Shown in pieces: positions 21,401 to 31,811 of a stretch of DNA of 64,000 nucleotides. The first letter of the stretch is position 1, and the number at the start of each line of letters is the position of its first letter. Under the pieces are notes generated by a model. The model saw only the letters and a list, made by a program, of their open reading frames with translations, ran no database searches and was not told the DNA's origin. The stretch is from Anaspis maculata. Lineage: Eukaryota > Arthropoda > Insecta > Coleoptera > Scraptiidae. Location of the stretch: positions 91,025,602 through 91,089,601 of the forward strand of contig OX421963.1 of NCBI GenBank assembly GCA_949128115.1. Direction: 5' to 3'. Made by a program: the position numbers and the translations under genes.

Positions 21401-22860
21401 GCCACGTAGAGTTCTTCAGAAATCCCTAGAATTTCTTACTAATCTTCATAAATTCTTAGAAACCCATAGAAATCTTGAGAAATCCATAGAAATTTATCGG
21501 CGTCCTCAAAAATCTCAAAAAACCCTTGAAAATCATTCAGAAATATTTTGTGAATCCCGTAAAATCTGCAAAAATAAATGGAGATCCTCAGAAATACCGA
21601 ACAATTTTCAGAAATCTCATACAAATCATCAGGAATCCCCAGAGATCCCGCAGAAATATTCAAGAATTGATAGCAATATTTCAGAGATCTACAAAATATT
21701 TTGTAGAAATCTTCAGAAATTCCTTGATTCTTGGAAATGAACTCAGTCGAAAGAGGATAAAGTTGAAAGTTGGAAGAAATTCTCAGAAATCTAGTGAAAA
21801 TCTCTCAAAAATTTTGTGGAAATATTCATAAAACTGTGAAAACCGCGAAAATCTTTGAAAATCCCGGAGAATCTATAGACATTGTTAGAACTCTCTAAAA
21901 GTTCCTGATTTCCGGCAGTCTTTAAAAACTCCACAGAAATCCTGAAAACCCTAGCACTTCCAGAAAAATCTTTATTCTGTCCGTAGAAATCTTGAACACA
22001 ATAAAGATTACGTACACATTTTCAATTTCAAAATTTCCTACACATTTTCAGAAACTCTCAGAAATCCTTAGTTACCCCGTGAAAGTCTTCCGACATCTTG
22101 TCAAAATCTACAGAAATCCCCATAAATTCCGAAGAAAAATTCAGAAATCCCCAGAAATTCAAAACGAGTCTTCAGGAATCTCTAGAGATCCCGTAGAAAT
22201 GTACAGAGATCCCAGAAATTCCCACAGATTTCCACAGAAATTTCAAAAATGTTTTTAGAATTCTTGTGGAAATCTTCAGAAATCTCTAGAAATTTTTCAA
22301 AAATCCTGTGGGAATCGTCAGGAGTCCCTAGAAATGTGATACAACTTCTTATGAATTCTTAGAAATCTTGTAGAAATAGTTGGGGAATTCAAAGGAACTT
22401 TTGGGAGTCTTCGACATTATTTGAAAATTCCTACAAAATCTCGTAGAAATCTTTGGGAATTCTTGGAAATCCCGTAAAAATTCACAAAAATTCACGAACA
22501 CTTTTGGAAATTGTTGAAAATTTTTTAAAATCCTATACGAATCGTTAAAAATCTTCAGATATCTCGTAGAAATTCTAAAAAATCCCTGGAAGTTTTTGGA
22601 AATCTCGTAGAAATATCTAGAAATCACATAAATCTCTCAAGATATTTCGTAGAATATTCAGAACGGCTTGGAAATTTTCCCTTGAATCCCTTAAAATCTC
22701 ATAGAAGCCTTCTCGAAATCCCTAGAAACCGTAGAAATGTTAGGGGATGGTAATTCTCAGAAATCTTCGAAATCTCTAGAATTTCATGGAAATCCCTGGA
22801 AATCTCAGAAAATTCTGGAAATCTTCAGAAATCCTTGGAAGAATTGGTTAATTGGAGAAT
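18485..22860 (+). repeat. 4.4-kb degenerate AGAAATC-type minisatellite array
   Basis: Dense, irregular units such as AGAAATCTTCAAAAATCC and CCTAGAAATTCC fill the whole interval. The longest frames in it (60-100 codons on either strand) are by-products of the repeat. Tags inside show larger duplications: GAACTCAGTCG(G/A)AAGAGGATA occurs near 20,050 and 21,738 (offset about 1.69 kb), and a (CAAT)n block occurs near 19,303 and 20,816. Confidence 0.9.
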
Positions 22861-22926
22861 AAAAGACTTCTCACTTGTGAAATTTTTTGAGAAAACTTCA
22901 AAATGATGTTCCAATCAACTCTGAAA

Positions 22927-23070
22927 TGTGTACCTAATATAGGCTGTCTGATTTCTACATGATTCTAGAGGGCTGTGTTTCTGGTCGTCATTGGCCGATC
23001 ACGGCCTGAATCGTAGCCCACTAGAATCATGCAGAAATCAGACAACCTGTGATAGGTGCCTCGACACTTT
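22927..23070. mobile_element. Hairpin element (MITE-like)
   Basis: Arms at 22,945-22,968 and 23,021-23,044 are inverted copies matching at 23 of 24 bases (TGTCTGATTTCT, then CATGATTCTAG), with a 52-bp loop. Weaker pairing continues outside the arms. Confidence 0.7.
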
Positions 23071-23074
23071 TAGA

Positions 23075-23625
23075 GTTCCCCTCGAAAACGGAACAGATCA
23101 ATCGAAAGAGTTGATACAGAAGTAACGGAATTGGAGGTGAGGAAACCAGAACATGTCAGTTTGACGCGAACAGTTGCAGCGGGATCCTATTTCTTTTGTT
23201 GTAAAATGACATAAATAACAATGTTATTCATGAAAATTATGTAACTTACAATGATATTTAGGTATTTTGGGAAAACACCCCGTAGAGTGCGGGAGATCGC
23301 CGGTGATTCATAAAATTATTGAATGTTTCATGTGGCTAGCTTACAAAAATTATGCAGATTTGATTATTTGCATAAATAACGCATGATTTCATTTGCTTGG
23401 TAATTCTACGATTATTTGACATCAATTAATGTAACTTTCAAATTACAATTTACATCCGTGATGAGAACTGGTCCGATTCCATAACTATCACAAATGCAAA
23501 CTCGAGAGGTTATTCTGAATCTCTGCGAATTGCCAACAAAGCGTTAGTGATTTCTTAAAATGGGTAAAATGAAATTAAATATTCCACGACTCGATAAGCA
23601 ATCATTTATTATTGTACCTGATACA
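23075..23625. other. Unassigned intronic sequence
   Basis: No exon or repeat recognised. Confidence 0.4.
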
Positions 23626-23628
23626 AGA

Positions 23629-23725
23629 ATAGAATAGAATAGAATAGAATGATCTTTATTCACCATCACTGCGACATACAATATTGGCTTTGTCAATATA
23701 AGTACAAAATCGGGAGAGAGAGCAG
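23629..23725 (-). mobile_element. Probable non-LTR retrotransposon 3' tail
   Basis: On the minus strand an AATAAA is followed by GATCATTC and then four to five TATTC units, the tail form seen with CR1/Jockey-type LINEs. It supplies the only AATAAA downstream of exon 11. The body, if any, is too short to classify. Confidence 0.5.
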
Positions 23726-23731
23726 TAGATT

Positions 23732-23922
23732 TCATGGCGTACGAGGCCGGTATTTGCAAGTTCTCACGTGTTTGTTCATGTTGTACTTGAAGTGCATCCT
23801 GAACTCGCAATATGGACAAGAAAATTTCGGTTCTTGTCCGCAAGCGAATTTGAAATGCGTTCTCATGTCCCGCTTGTTTTTGTACACGTTGAAGCACCTG
23901 GGACAAGCGAATCCGGCGCCAT
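23732..23922 (-). CDS. lola: lola-type alternative 3' terminal exon 11 (two C2HC fingers)
   Basis: Sixty-three residues starting D-GAGFACPRC after a TTTTTCCAG acceptor. Finger 1 C7, C10, H23, C28 (KNKRDMRTH); linker CGQEPKFSC; finger 2 C36, C39, H52, C57 (RMHFKYNMNKH). The AATAAA at 23655-23660 on the complement is directly followed by a (TATTC)n run, which looks like the 3' tail of a non-LTR retrotransposon (see findings). About 90 bp of intron upstream of the acceptor resemble the exon 9 flank, including ATGAAACACTCGAG, which supports duplication of intron plus exon. Confidence 0.91.
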
Positions 23923-24034
23923 CTGGAAAAAGCTCCAGTCAGTCCAGATCACAGATCGGTGTCTACCACTAGGTGAAGCATGTGAGATGAATGGAATGAA
24001 ACACTCGAGCCGATTAGCAAGTCTTTTATGCACA

Positions 24035-24260
24035 AAAAAATCTGAAGTCGCCAAACATTGCCCACGAGACTCTGATATTTTTCGATAAACTTGTCTGAAT
24101 CCACAGCTCCGGCCAATTGTAGCTTTGTTGCTGATTTTGTCAATTTTGACATCCAGTTTTTACAATTTTTATACCCTATCCTTGTACCAGCCCTGTTGAT
24201 GCCAACAAGTTTGGCGAAACCGGTCGGCAACCCTCAAGAAAAATAAAATATTAAAAAAAC
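24035..24260 (+). repeat. Possible transposon 3' segment
   Basis: The stretch ends AAACCGGTCGGC, then AAGAAAAATAAAATATT, resembling the 3' end of a retroposon with an A-rich tail. It lies in the intron upstream of exon 11; no second copy is in this window. Confidence 0.3.
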
Positions 24261-24496
24261 CTTGTGGAAAGACTTCAAGCTAAAATCAAATTTATACAAC
24301 AACTACCTATTCCACTTCAAGATTATGGAGCCCTTCTACATTGAAGCTTGAAAAATCATTATGATTACCTGCAACTTACGAACGGGTTGCTGGATAATTC
24401 GTGAACACGAATAAAATAAAATTGAATACCACGACTTACGGGAGCAAATATATTTGTACCAGCTACAAAATCAAAATAATCCAGCGGTTATACTTT

Positions 24497-24690
24497 TTAG
24501 AAGAATGGAACAGGCCGATTCTTGCAAACTCTCACGTGTTTGTTCAGGTTGAACTTGTAGTGCACCTTGTACTGACAATATGGACAAGAAAATTTCGGCT
24601 CTTGCCCGCAGACGAACTTGCAATGCGTCTTCATGTCGCCCTTGTTTTTGTACAGCCTATGGCATTTCGGACAAGCGAATTTGGTGGGAT
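24497..24690 (-). CDS. lola: lola-type alternative 3' terminal exon 12 (two C2HC fingers)
   Basis: Sixty-four residues beginning D-PTKFACPKC after a TTTTTTTCAG acceptor. Finger 1 C8, C11, H24, C29; linker CGQEPKFSC shared with exon 11; finger 2 C37, C40, H53, C58 (KVHYKFNLNKH), closest to exon 10. The tail is NRPVPFF. Exons 9-12 form one subfamily with the hallmark that both fingers end in Cys. No canonical AATAAA is seen within 100 bp downstream. Confidence 0.91.
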
Positions 24691-25025
24691 CTGAAAAAAA
24701 CTCCATTTTATTATGTTTACGTCGTTATTATTTCGGTTTTTCCTTTACTAAGTAAGTGCTACAGGTTTTCTCGAGGGTTTTCTTTTATAAAAATATGTAG
24801 GTACTGAAATCAGTATAAATTATTCGTTACTGACTACTAGCCCTAGAAGAATGCTGGAAGAATGCGACGTTCAGGTTTTGAAATCCAACGATGAGCAAGA
24901 TTACTCTTCAAAGTCCAAAAACATCGTCAACGGGAAACTTAAATTTTATTCTTCACAGTTTTGACTATAAGCATGGGAATAAATTAAACATAATTCTAGA
25001 CCGATATCACTACTGATTAAGCTCT

Positions 25026-25246
25026 TCAATAAAATCCTGGCAAATAGTGAGTCGGAGGATTTTCTCGTTGGTGCATGTTTTTAATGTGTCTGGCTAGAGC
25101 AGCTTTCTGCTTCGAAGCGTAAGGACAGTGGTTGCAGTGAAACCGCGGTTCTTTTCCGCATTCGTACTTGGTGTGCTTCAACAAACTCGTCCTCAACTTG
25201 TACACTTTACCGCACTGACCGCAAACGTGACGCATGTGTAGCGGAT
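25026..25246 (-). CDS. lola: lola-type alternative 3' terminal exon 13 (finger pair)
   Basis: The acceptor is CAG ending at 25247; the frame continues upstream of it but only the part from 25246 is taken as exon. It encodes 73 residues beginning D-PLHMRHVCGQC: finger 1 C9, C12, H25, C30; linker CGKEPRFHC; finger 2 C38, C41, H54, H59 (ASKQKAALARHIKNMH). The tail is long (QRENPPTHYLPGFY). AATAAA at 24945-24950 on the complement is 76 bp downstream. Finger 2 is closest to exon 16 (YASKQK). Confidence 0.9.
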
Positions 25247-25249
25247 CTG

Positions 25250-27195
25250 GAACAAAATCACGATGTAAGTTTGGATAACTGAGATCATTGACTTGTTTGA
25301 CGCCTTCCATGAAGCAGGTTCTGCCCACAAGCGGCACAAAGAAACATTTACTCAGTTCAGGTAGGAATCGACAATCAAAATCTGCAGATATCACCAAAGG
25401 ATCCTCAAATATTTTTCATCAACTTCCCGGTTTTTCGTGAAGAAAACAAAAAAAAGATCTTGTTGTTTCAAAGAAAGCTAGTTGAATAACGAACAAAAAA
25501 ATTTTTGACCGATCAAAATCGATTGAGAAGAAGCTTTCCATCTCCTGATTCCCGCAAATTTTTCCGCATTTTTTTCGCTCCTTATGTTATCGCGTCGCGT
25601 AGTTTGGTATCCAGGTTCCGGACCAGTTCGTTGATTTTTTTTGCGGTGGGCGGGTATCCGTGTAGTCACTGGCAGTACCTCCTTAGCGCCGTCTTAGTAG
25701 GCTAAAAGCGACGCCGGGTGATTTCCACACCACCCACCATTTTATGGACCATTTTTGTTCTGCAATACCGCACTTGATTTAACCCTTTCTTCGCGCGTCC
25801 AAATCTCACTTTTAATTCTTCTGAGCTTATGATTAATTTGACCGCACTGACTGATGCTCAGTTAATCTGAAAGGGTTAACCGCATAGAGAAGAAAAGCAA
25901 AGTCGACTTGAAATACCTATACAGGTGGGAGAAATTAATCCATGCAACTCACTCCGTGAGATAAGATTAAATCTGACGCTAGACTATAATTGGATTACAA
26001 CATCTGAACTTTCAATAAATATTGTACACCATTTAAATCAGTGCGACTCTGATTTCACAATAATTTGTGCCAATAAATTTCTGAACACATGCCACCTCAA
26101 GTAATGGTATGATCAGTGGTTTACTTGCCTTTGACTCCAAAGAGGGCTCCACACCAAACACCACAATCACTAAATCATGAACAACTCAATCTTATGAGTA
26201 TAACAACTTTATAAATTCATCTATTGTGAGAACTTTCGTTGTGAGGGTGAGTTACCGATTCCGTTTCGTGATGAAATGGAGTTTAGATGATATAATATAG
26301 TAGGTATCAAAACGGCGTCCCATTGTTTGACAGGAATTTTCGATACCAACAATGCAGAAGCTTCGTCAGGCCTTGGCGTTCGTGAATGATACGCCGATCA
26401 CTCTCCCGCTGAGCTGGCCATCCCCAGGGGACCACACGCCGACGCTATATGGATCCGTCGGAGAAGCTGGGCGGCTTGGTGGAGCAACAGAAGCGGAGAC
26501 ACCATGACCTGCAGCATTACACGTCGGCCACAGGGAAGTCATTTCCAATCTATTCTACTACTAGAGATCCAGAAACCAGTGGATCCGGCACAGTGTTGCA
26601 TTCATATTAGTTGTTCACCTTGCGGTAGCCTTATTCCACGTCTTGAGCGGAGAGGGTCGTCTACTCTCTCCAGACTAATTTGTAGGAGGCCTACTGCCAG
26701 TATTGTTTGCGTTTTGGAACGGGGAGCTTCCCTTCCGTACCATGTACCTTGCCCAGCGGGCGTTGTTGTGAATTGTGTCTGAATTCAGTATTTTCCGTGT
26801 GTAAAATACACGACTTGTAACATACACTTGTTTCGTTCACTTGTAAATCACTACCCCACAGCGTCAGCGTGAATGCGGTTATTGCACGGAGTGGGCTAAC
26901 TCTGGTCCGCATAGATCAAAGCGTTTGAGTTTGATCTCGCAATAACGTTGTCGTGAAAATTAACTAAATCTAGACGGAGCTAACTGAGAAATGTGACTGG
27001 AAAATACTGGAAAATGCCGAGATTAGCTTACAAAATTTCCTTGGGGGCGCTGGTAGGCCAAGTCCAACTTCTTAATTTTACAACAAAAATTTCTCAAAAA
27101 AACTTCACGTAGCAAGGTTCTCATGAGCTTTCGAGTGAAATCAAAGTACTCTCTGAAATGCAAAATTATTCTATAGGAAAACCAGCTTTTTTCTC
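25250..27195. other. Intron between exons 14 and 13, unassigned
   Basis: Holds a GC-richer patch at 26,370-26,790 with open frames on both strands that I cannot match to any family. Possibly an old transposon fragment. No zinc-finger exon seen. Confidence 0.4.
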
Positions 27196-27207
27196 ACACT
27201 GTTTTAT

Positions 27208-27407
27208 TTACAACCATTTCAATTTTTTCAAATCACTGTCAATTTTATGTACTTGTTTCATGTGCCTCTTCAAATCGGTTTTCCTTTTGGTTCTGAACGT
27301 GCACAGTTCGCACCCGAACTTGGCAGGAGCGCCGCAGACGTACCTGACGTGAAACTCCAGACTGGGTATAGTGCCGAGTGCTCTTCCGCACGTCGGACAT
27401 TTCAAAC
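27208..27407 (-). CDS. lola: lola-type alternative 3' terminal exon 14 (finger pair)
   Basis: Sixty-six residues beginning G-LKCPTC after a CAG acceptor. Finger 1 C4, C7, H20, C25; linker CGAPAKFGC; finger 2 C33, C36, H49, H54 (KRKTDLKRHMKQVHK). It pairs with exon 15 by the KRKTDL-x-RH core. The TAA stop is followed at once by ATAAAA, so an AATAAA (27203-27208 on the complement) overlaps the stop codon. If used, it would leave a 3' UTR of only about 15-25 nt; a further site downstream is possible. Confidence 0.9.
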
Positions 27408-27409
27408 CT

Positions 27410-29110
27410 GAAACATTATTTGTATCATTATCATGTTTTTTTCGGTGGCGGCAAACAGTTGAGTGTTACTCCAAGTATATTTCGCTGATTAGCGTGTCGA
27501 GGGATTCACTTTGATGCGTCACAAGCTGGGTTTTCTAATGGAAAATATTATTCAAATGGCGCTACATGTGACTTTAGTTTTGTCAAAATGAGAAAAAACT
27601 TGAGTGAAGCTAGCTTACCGTGTGTGCTACAATATTCTTATAAAATTGGAATATTTCCAAATTTCCAAAAAAAAAACTTTGATTCTCTTCCGTTTTTGAC
27701 AATAGTATAACAGCAATTTCACCAGTGATTTTCAGTCGGGTGACATCATTTCATTTCAAGGATCGATATCGAAATAACCTAGTGAAGAGATTCAAGTTGA
27801 TGTGTCAGAACCTAGGTTTTGCAACACGAAATATTTTATGGGGCCCTAAGGGGGAGAGTGTAACGTTCTAATTATCGCTAAGCGAAAAATAGGAACAACG
27901 TCACTAAAACCAGCTGTTTCTCCACTTCCCGTCGTTCTTTCTATAGTTCTGATAGTTTTTATGGATTTTGTTCGTTTTCAAAAGTTGATTCAGAAACAAT
28001 TCAGAATCCTGCTTTATTTTTCAATGAAAAAATACCTTTTCCATTGAAAAAATTGTTGTCGTTGATCGTGCATTGTAGTTTTATAACATTATATTGAACA
28101 GGATAATGCTATGTTAACATCAATTTGTAAAAAGCCTCAACTTGATGTGTAACAAACTAGATTTTGCAATATAAAAAAATAATGAAAAATGAATAAATAA
28201 CTTGTGTAACTTTTCATAAGCAATCTGAAAAATTCAGGAGAAACTTAGATTAGAACCAGCATTTGGCGCACGTCACGGCTTCATTTGTGAAATTCCAATA
28301 TTTTATATAGCCTACGGGGCCAGCCTATGTATAGCTACTTAACCAGCGGGATCCAGCGCAAAGACAAGTCCAACATCCAATAACATCCGACCCTGGGCTG
28401 CGCCATGTTGCGGATATGTCCTTGTGTAAAATTTGCTGGGTGTTCAACCTTTTTCAAAGAATGTCAAAAGTCACAATCCAATGTCCAAATGACATCTGCT
28501 TGAAGCAAACCGGAAGTTGAGAGTCACAACGCATTCAGGTATTTCTACGAGAACATCGAGATGCTGTATAATTTTTACAGGGCACTTTGCTACATTTTTT
28601 GCGGTATTTCCTTGCAAGAACATTTTTCTTGCCTTCATCAATTTTGTCACGCAACAACTTACAGTTCCGCTGTGTTGAAGTCAGCGTGGACGAGCTTAGA
28701 ATTGATGTGCCACAAGAGGGGTTAGGAAGGAGGATTTACTATGTTAATTTTCATTTCAATAGCCAAAAATACAAGAAACTGATTAAGCTCGGTTTTTCAC
28801 GTATCCCAAAACTGTATTGCTCTGGAAGAAAAGAAAGATTTCATATTTTCAAGGTTTCACACGTCAGTCATTTCAAAGGATATTATAAATAAAATCAGCG
28901 TGTCAAAAGCACTATTTGATGCTCCACACGCGTTGTTTTACTACAAAAAATTTGCTAGAGTTTCTAGGGGCAAGTGTACGTTTTTTTATTTTCGATTATA
29001 AAAAAAAGCAGAAAAAACCTGTGTTTTCACCAGCTTTCCTCACGGTTCACGATATCATTTCCAAAGTTACAATCAATATATATAATAAAAGAAAGTGCCA
29101 AATCTTTCTT
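27410..29110. repeat. Intron with several copies of a GATGTGTCACAA motif
   Basis: Related ~40-bp segments at about 27,511, 27,798, 28,142 and 28,702 read TTGATG(C/T)GTCACAAGCT followed by a GGTTTT-type run. Relatives occur at about 32,573, 38,830 and 56,390. The 101-codon plus-strand frame at 28,587-28,892 overlaps one copy and resembles no protein I know. Confidence 0.45.
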
Positions 29111-29115
29111 GCCTT

Positions 29116-29190
29116 TTAGAAATGTCTAGAACATTCCAGAATGTTCCGGTATGTTTTCGAATGTTCGGGAATAATCTGGAACGTTTGGAT
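29116..29190 (+). promoter_or_regulatory. Heat-shock-element cluster (outlying copy)
   Basis: Positions 29,129-29,146 read GAAcaTTCcaGAAtgTTC, four perfectly alternating nGAAn units, the consensus for trimeric HSF binding. The surrounding 70 bp match the repeat unit of the array starting near 29,963. Function is inferred from the motif only. Confidence 0.55.
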
Positions 29191-29398
29191 AAAAAAAGAA
29201 ATTGAACAGTGTGCGTGCCAAAACTCAGAAACGAGTCCCGGTACGATCAAATGAGTTATAGGGTGTGTAGCCCCCTATCCCCCATGCATGAAAAAGGTAC
29301 CTTAGTCTTAAATGCGTGTCTTATTTGTGTTACCACTGCAACAGAAGATTAATAAATGTATTTATTCATTTATTTATTAACCCGGATTTATCTGAAAG

Positions 29399-29937
29399 GC
29401 GAGGGGTTGATTTCCCGAGAAAAAAGTGTACACAGAATTCTGACTTTCGGAATTCCGAGGATTTTCGGTGATTTCCGGGAATTCCGGTGATTTCCGGGAA
29501 TTCCCGTGATTTCCAAAAGAATAACGGGAATTCCAGTGACTTCCAAAAGAATTCCGGCAGCTTCCGAACGATTTCCGGGAATTCCGGTGATTTCCGAAAG
29601 ACTTCCGGGAACTCCGGTGATTTCCGAAAGACTTCCGGGAACTCCGGTGATTTCCGAAGTTTCTTTGGGAATTCCGGTGATGTGATTTCTGAAAGAATTT
29701 TGGAAATCCGGTGATTTTCGAAAGACTTCCGGGAATTCCGGTGCTGTGATTTCCAAAAGAATTTCGGGAATTTCGGTGATTTTCGAGGGAATTCTGGTGA
29801 TTTCCGAACGGCGTCTGGGGATTTCCTGTGATTTCCGGAAGACTTCCGGGATTTCCAGTGATTTCCGAAAGAATTCCGAGAATTCCGAAATGAAATGTAC
29901 ACTGAATTCCGGGAAAATCAACACCTCGCTGAAGGGC
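29399..29937. mobile_element. Foldback element with internal ~30-bp tandem repeats
   Basis: The left end GCGAGGGGTTGATTTCCC is inverted at the right end (GGGAAAATCAACACCTCGC); GTGTACA-(G/C)-GAATTC-type inner arms also pair. The interior is about 15 units of TGATTTCCG/AAAGACTTCCGGGAATTCCGG type. TGAAAG/TGAAGG flank the ends as a possible imperfect target duplication. Minus-strand frames of 180-200 codons are repeat translations rich in SRNS/FGNH and not proteins. Confidence 0.7.
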
Positions 29938-29962
29938 GTGTTTTTCAGAGATATAAAGGCTG

Positions 29963-31395
29963 GAACTTTCGCCCTCTAGAATGTCTAGAGCAGTCCAGAA
30001 CATTCAAAAGTATTCTACATAATTCCACAACATTCCGGCATGTTCTGGTATGATTTAGAATGTTCGGGAATAGCCCGAAACGTTCGGAAACATCGCGGAA
30101 CATTCCAGATCATTGTGGAACACTCACGATCATTCCATAACATTCCAAAATCTTCCGGTATGTTCTCGGATGGTCGGAATAATCTGGAACGTTCAGAAAC
30201 ATCTCGGAACATTCCAGATTATTGTGGAGCATTCGTGATCAATCTACAACATCCAGAATGCTCGGGTATGTTCGGGAATAGTCTGGAACGTTCGGAAACA
30301 TTCCAGAACATTCCGATCCATTGTGGAACGGTCGAACATGGCAGAAAGTTCTGGTATGTTCCTAAATGTTCGGAGAATTCCGAAACATCCCAGATCATTG
30401 TGGATTATTCGAGATCATTATAAAACATTCCAGAATGTTCCGGTATGTTCTGGAATGGTCGGGAATAGTCTGAAACGTTCGGGAACATCCCAAAATATTC
30501 CAGATCATTGTGGAGCATTCGTAATCATTTCACAACATTCTAGAATGTAACAGTATTGCCGGGAATACTCTGGAAGGTTTGGAGATATTTCGGAACATTC
30601 CAACCGATTGTGGAACATTCAAGATCGTTCCACAACATTTCAGAATGTTCCGGTAAGTTCTGAAACGGTCGGGAATGATCTAGAACGTTCAGAAACATCC
30701 CGGAACATTTCAGATCATTGTAGAACTTCCGAAATCATTCTACAACATTCCAGAATATTTGTCTATGTTCGAGAATAGTCTGGCACGTTCGAAAAGATTC
30801 CAGAACATTCCAATTCAATGTGGAACATTCAAGATCGTTTCTTAACATTACAGAATGTTCCGGTATGTTTTGAAATGTTTGGAAAATCCCAGATTATTGT
30901 GGAACTTTCGAGATCATTCTAAAACATCCCAGAATGTTCCGGTACGATCGAAAATAGTCAGGAAACTTCGGAAACATCCTAGAATATCCCAGATCACTGT
31001 GGAACAATCGTGATCATTCCACAACTCTCCAGAATGTTCCGGTATTGTCGGGAAAAGTCTGGAAAGTTCGGCAACATTCCGTAACATTCCAATCCACTGT
31101 GGAACATTCGAGATCGTTTCACAACATTGCAGAATGTTCCGGTATGTACTGGGATAGTCGTGAATGATCAGGAACGTTCAGAAACATCCCGGAACATTCT
31201 AGGTCATTGTGGAGCATTCGTTATCATTCCACAACATTCCAGATCATTGTGGAGCATTCATGATCATTCCACAACATTTTAGAATGTAACGGTATTGTAG
31301 GTATAACGGTACCATCCAGGAACATTCCAGATCATTGTGGAACATTCCAGAACACTCTCGAATGTTGTGGAATATTCTGGAACATTAGGAACCAT
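29963..31395 (+). repeat. ~100-bp tandem array rich in heat-shock-element motifs
   Basis: The repeating core CAGAATGTTCCGGTATGTTC recurs at intervals near 100 bp (for example 30,431, 30,850, 31,030, 31,130). One perfect three-part HSE (TTCcaGAAtgTTC) is at 30,428-30,440, and dozens of GAAnnTTC or TTCnnGAA pairs occur throughout. The array stops just before a CCAAT/TATA-like region. Confidence 0.85.
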
Positions 31396-31408
31396 TAAAA
31401 ACCTTTTT

Positions 31409-31503
31409 GGTATGGGTGGCGCCATACCTATTGGCTACCCATTGGTAGCGGTATATAAAGCAAGATCCGTCGTGGTTTCGAACGCATGTTTCTTATCAGT
31501 TGT
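31409..31503 (+). promoter_or_regulatory. Candidate core promoter: CCAAT-like boxes, TATA box, initiator-like site
   Basis: Two ATTGG (inverted CCAAT) sequences at about 31,430 and 31,441 precede TATATAAA (31,452-31,459). A TCAGT arthropod-initiator match is at 31,496-31,500. TATA-to-initiator spacing is about 44 bp, longer than the usual ~30, which weakens the case. Two small palindromes (GGTATGG/CCATACC, GCTACC/GGTAGC) lie just upstream. It faces a Helitron-like frame, antisense to the lola exons. Confidence 0.4.
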
Positions 31504-31537
31504 TGATAAAAAGGAGCTTGGGTTTGGGTGAAGAAGC

Positions 31538-31811
31538 ATGAGATCTTGCCAGTTCTGTAGCGAAACGGCGAAAACAAAAAGAAGTGAAAGAACAACGGAA
31601 AAATAAAGAAGTCGAAGAGCGCGAAGCTTGTTTACGTTCCCAACGAATCAGAATGAGCACCGTGAGAAGCAGAGAAACTGAAGAGCAACGGAATGAACGA
31701 ACCGCGACACAATCTCATAACAAAACACCGCGAATGCAAGTCACATTTGAGAAAATTGTCAAGGGTCACCGTCGTCTTACCTTTTTTTGGCTTCTATTCG
31801 GGACATTCTGA
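31538..31811 (+). pseudogene. Decayed Helitron-like ORF start (R-x-x-E-T-x-E-Q-R repeats)
   Basis: An ATG at 31,538 opens a short frame (MRSCQFCSET). A second frame then reads KRRKQKEVKEQRKN, EEREACLRSQRIRMSTVRS and RETEEQRNERTATQ to a stop at 31,811. Arg/Glu-rich RxxETxEQR repeats of this kind are common at the N-terminus of insect Helitron-encoded helicase proteins and related uncharacterised proteins. The helicase and Rep domains are absent and the frame is broken, so this is at most a 5' remnant. The assignment rests on repeat style, not on a catalytic motif. Confidence 0.45.

Noticed and set aside
28587..28892. 101-codon plus-strand frame as a possible gene
   Set aside because: Overlaps the dispersed GATGTGTCACAA motif, resembles no protein I recognise, and lacks splice or promoter context.
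29366..30003. Minus-strand frames of 178-208 codons rich in SRNS, FGNH and EITG
   Set aside because: Three overlapping phases of the ~30-bp tandem repeat in the foldback element; low-complexity and without domain content.
30040..30550. Plus-strand frames of 75-127 codons in the heat-shock-element array
   Set aside because: Repeat translation, with phase drifting between units.
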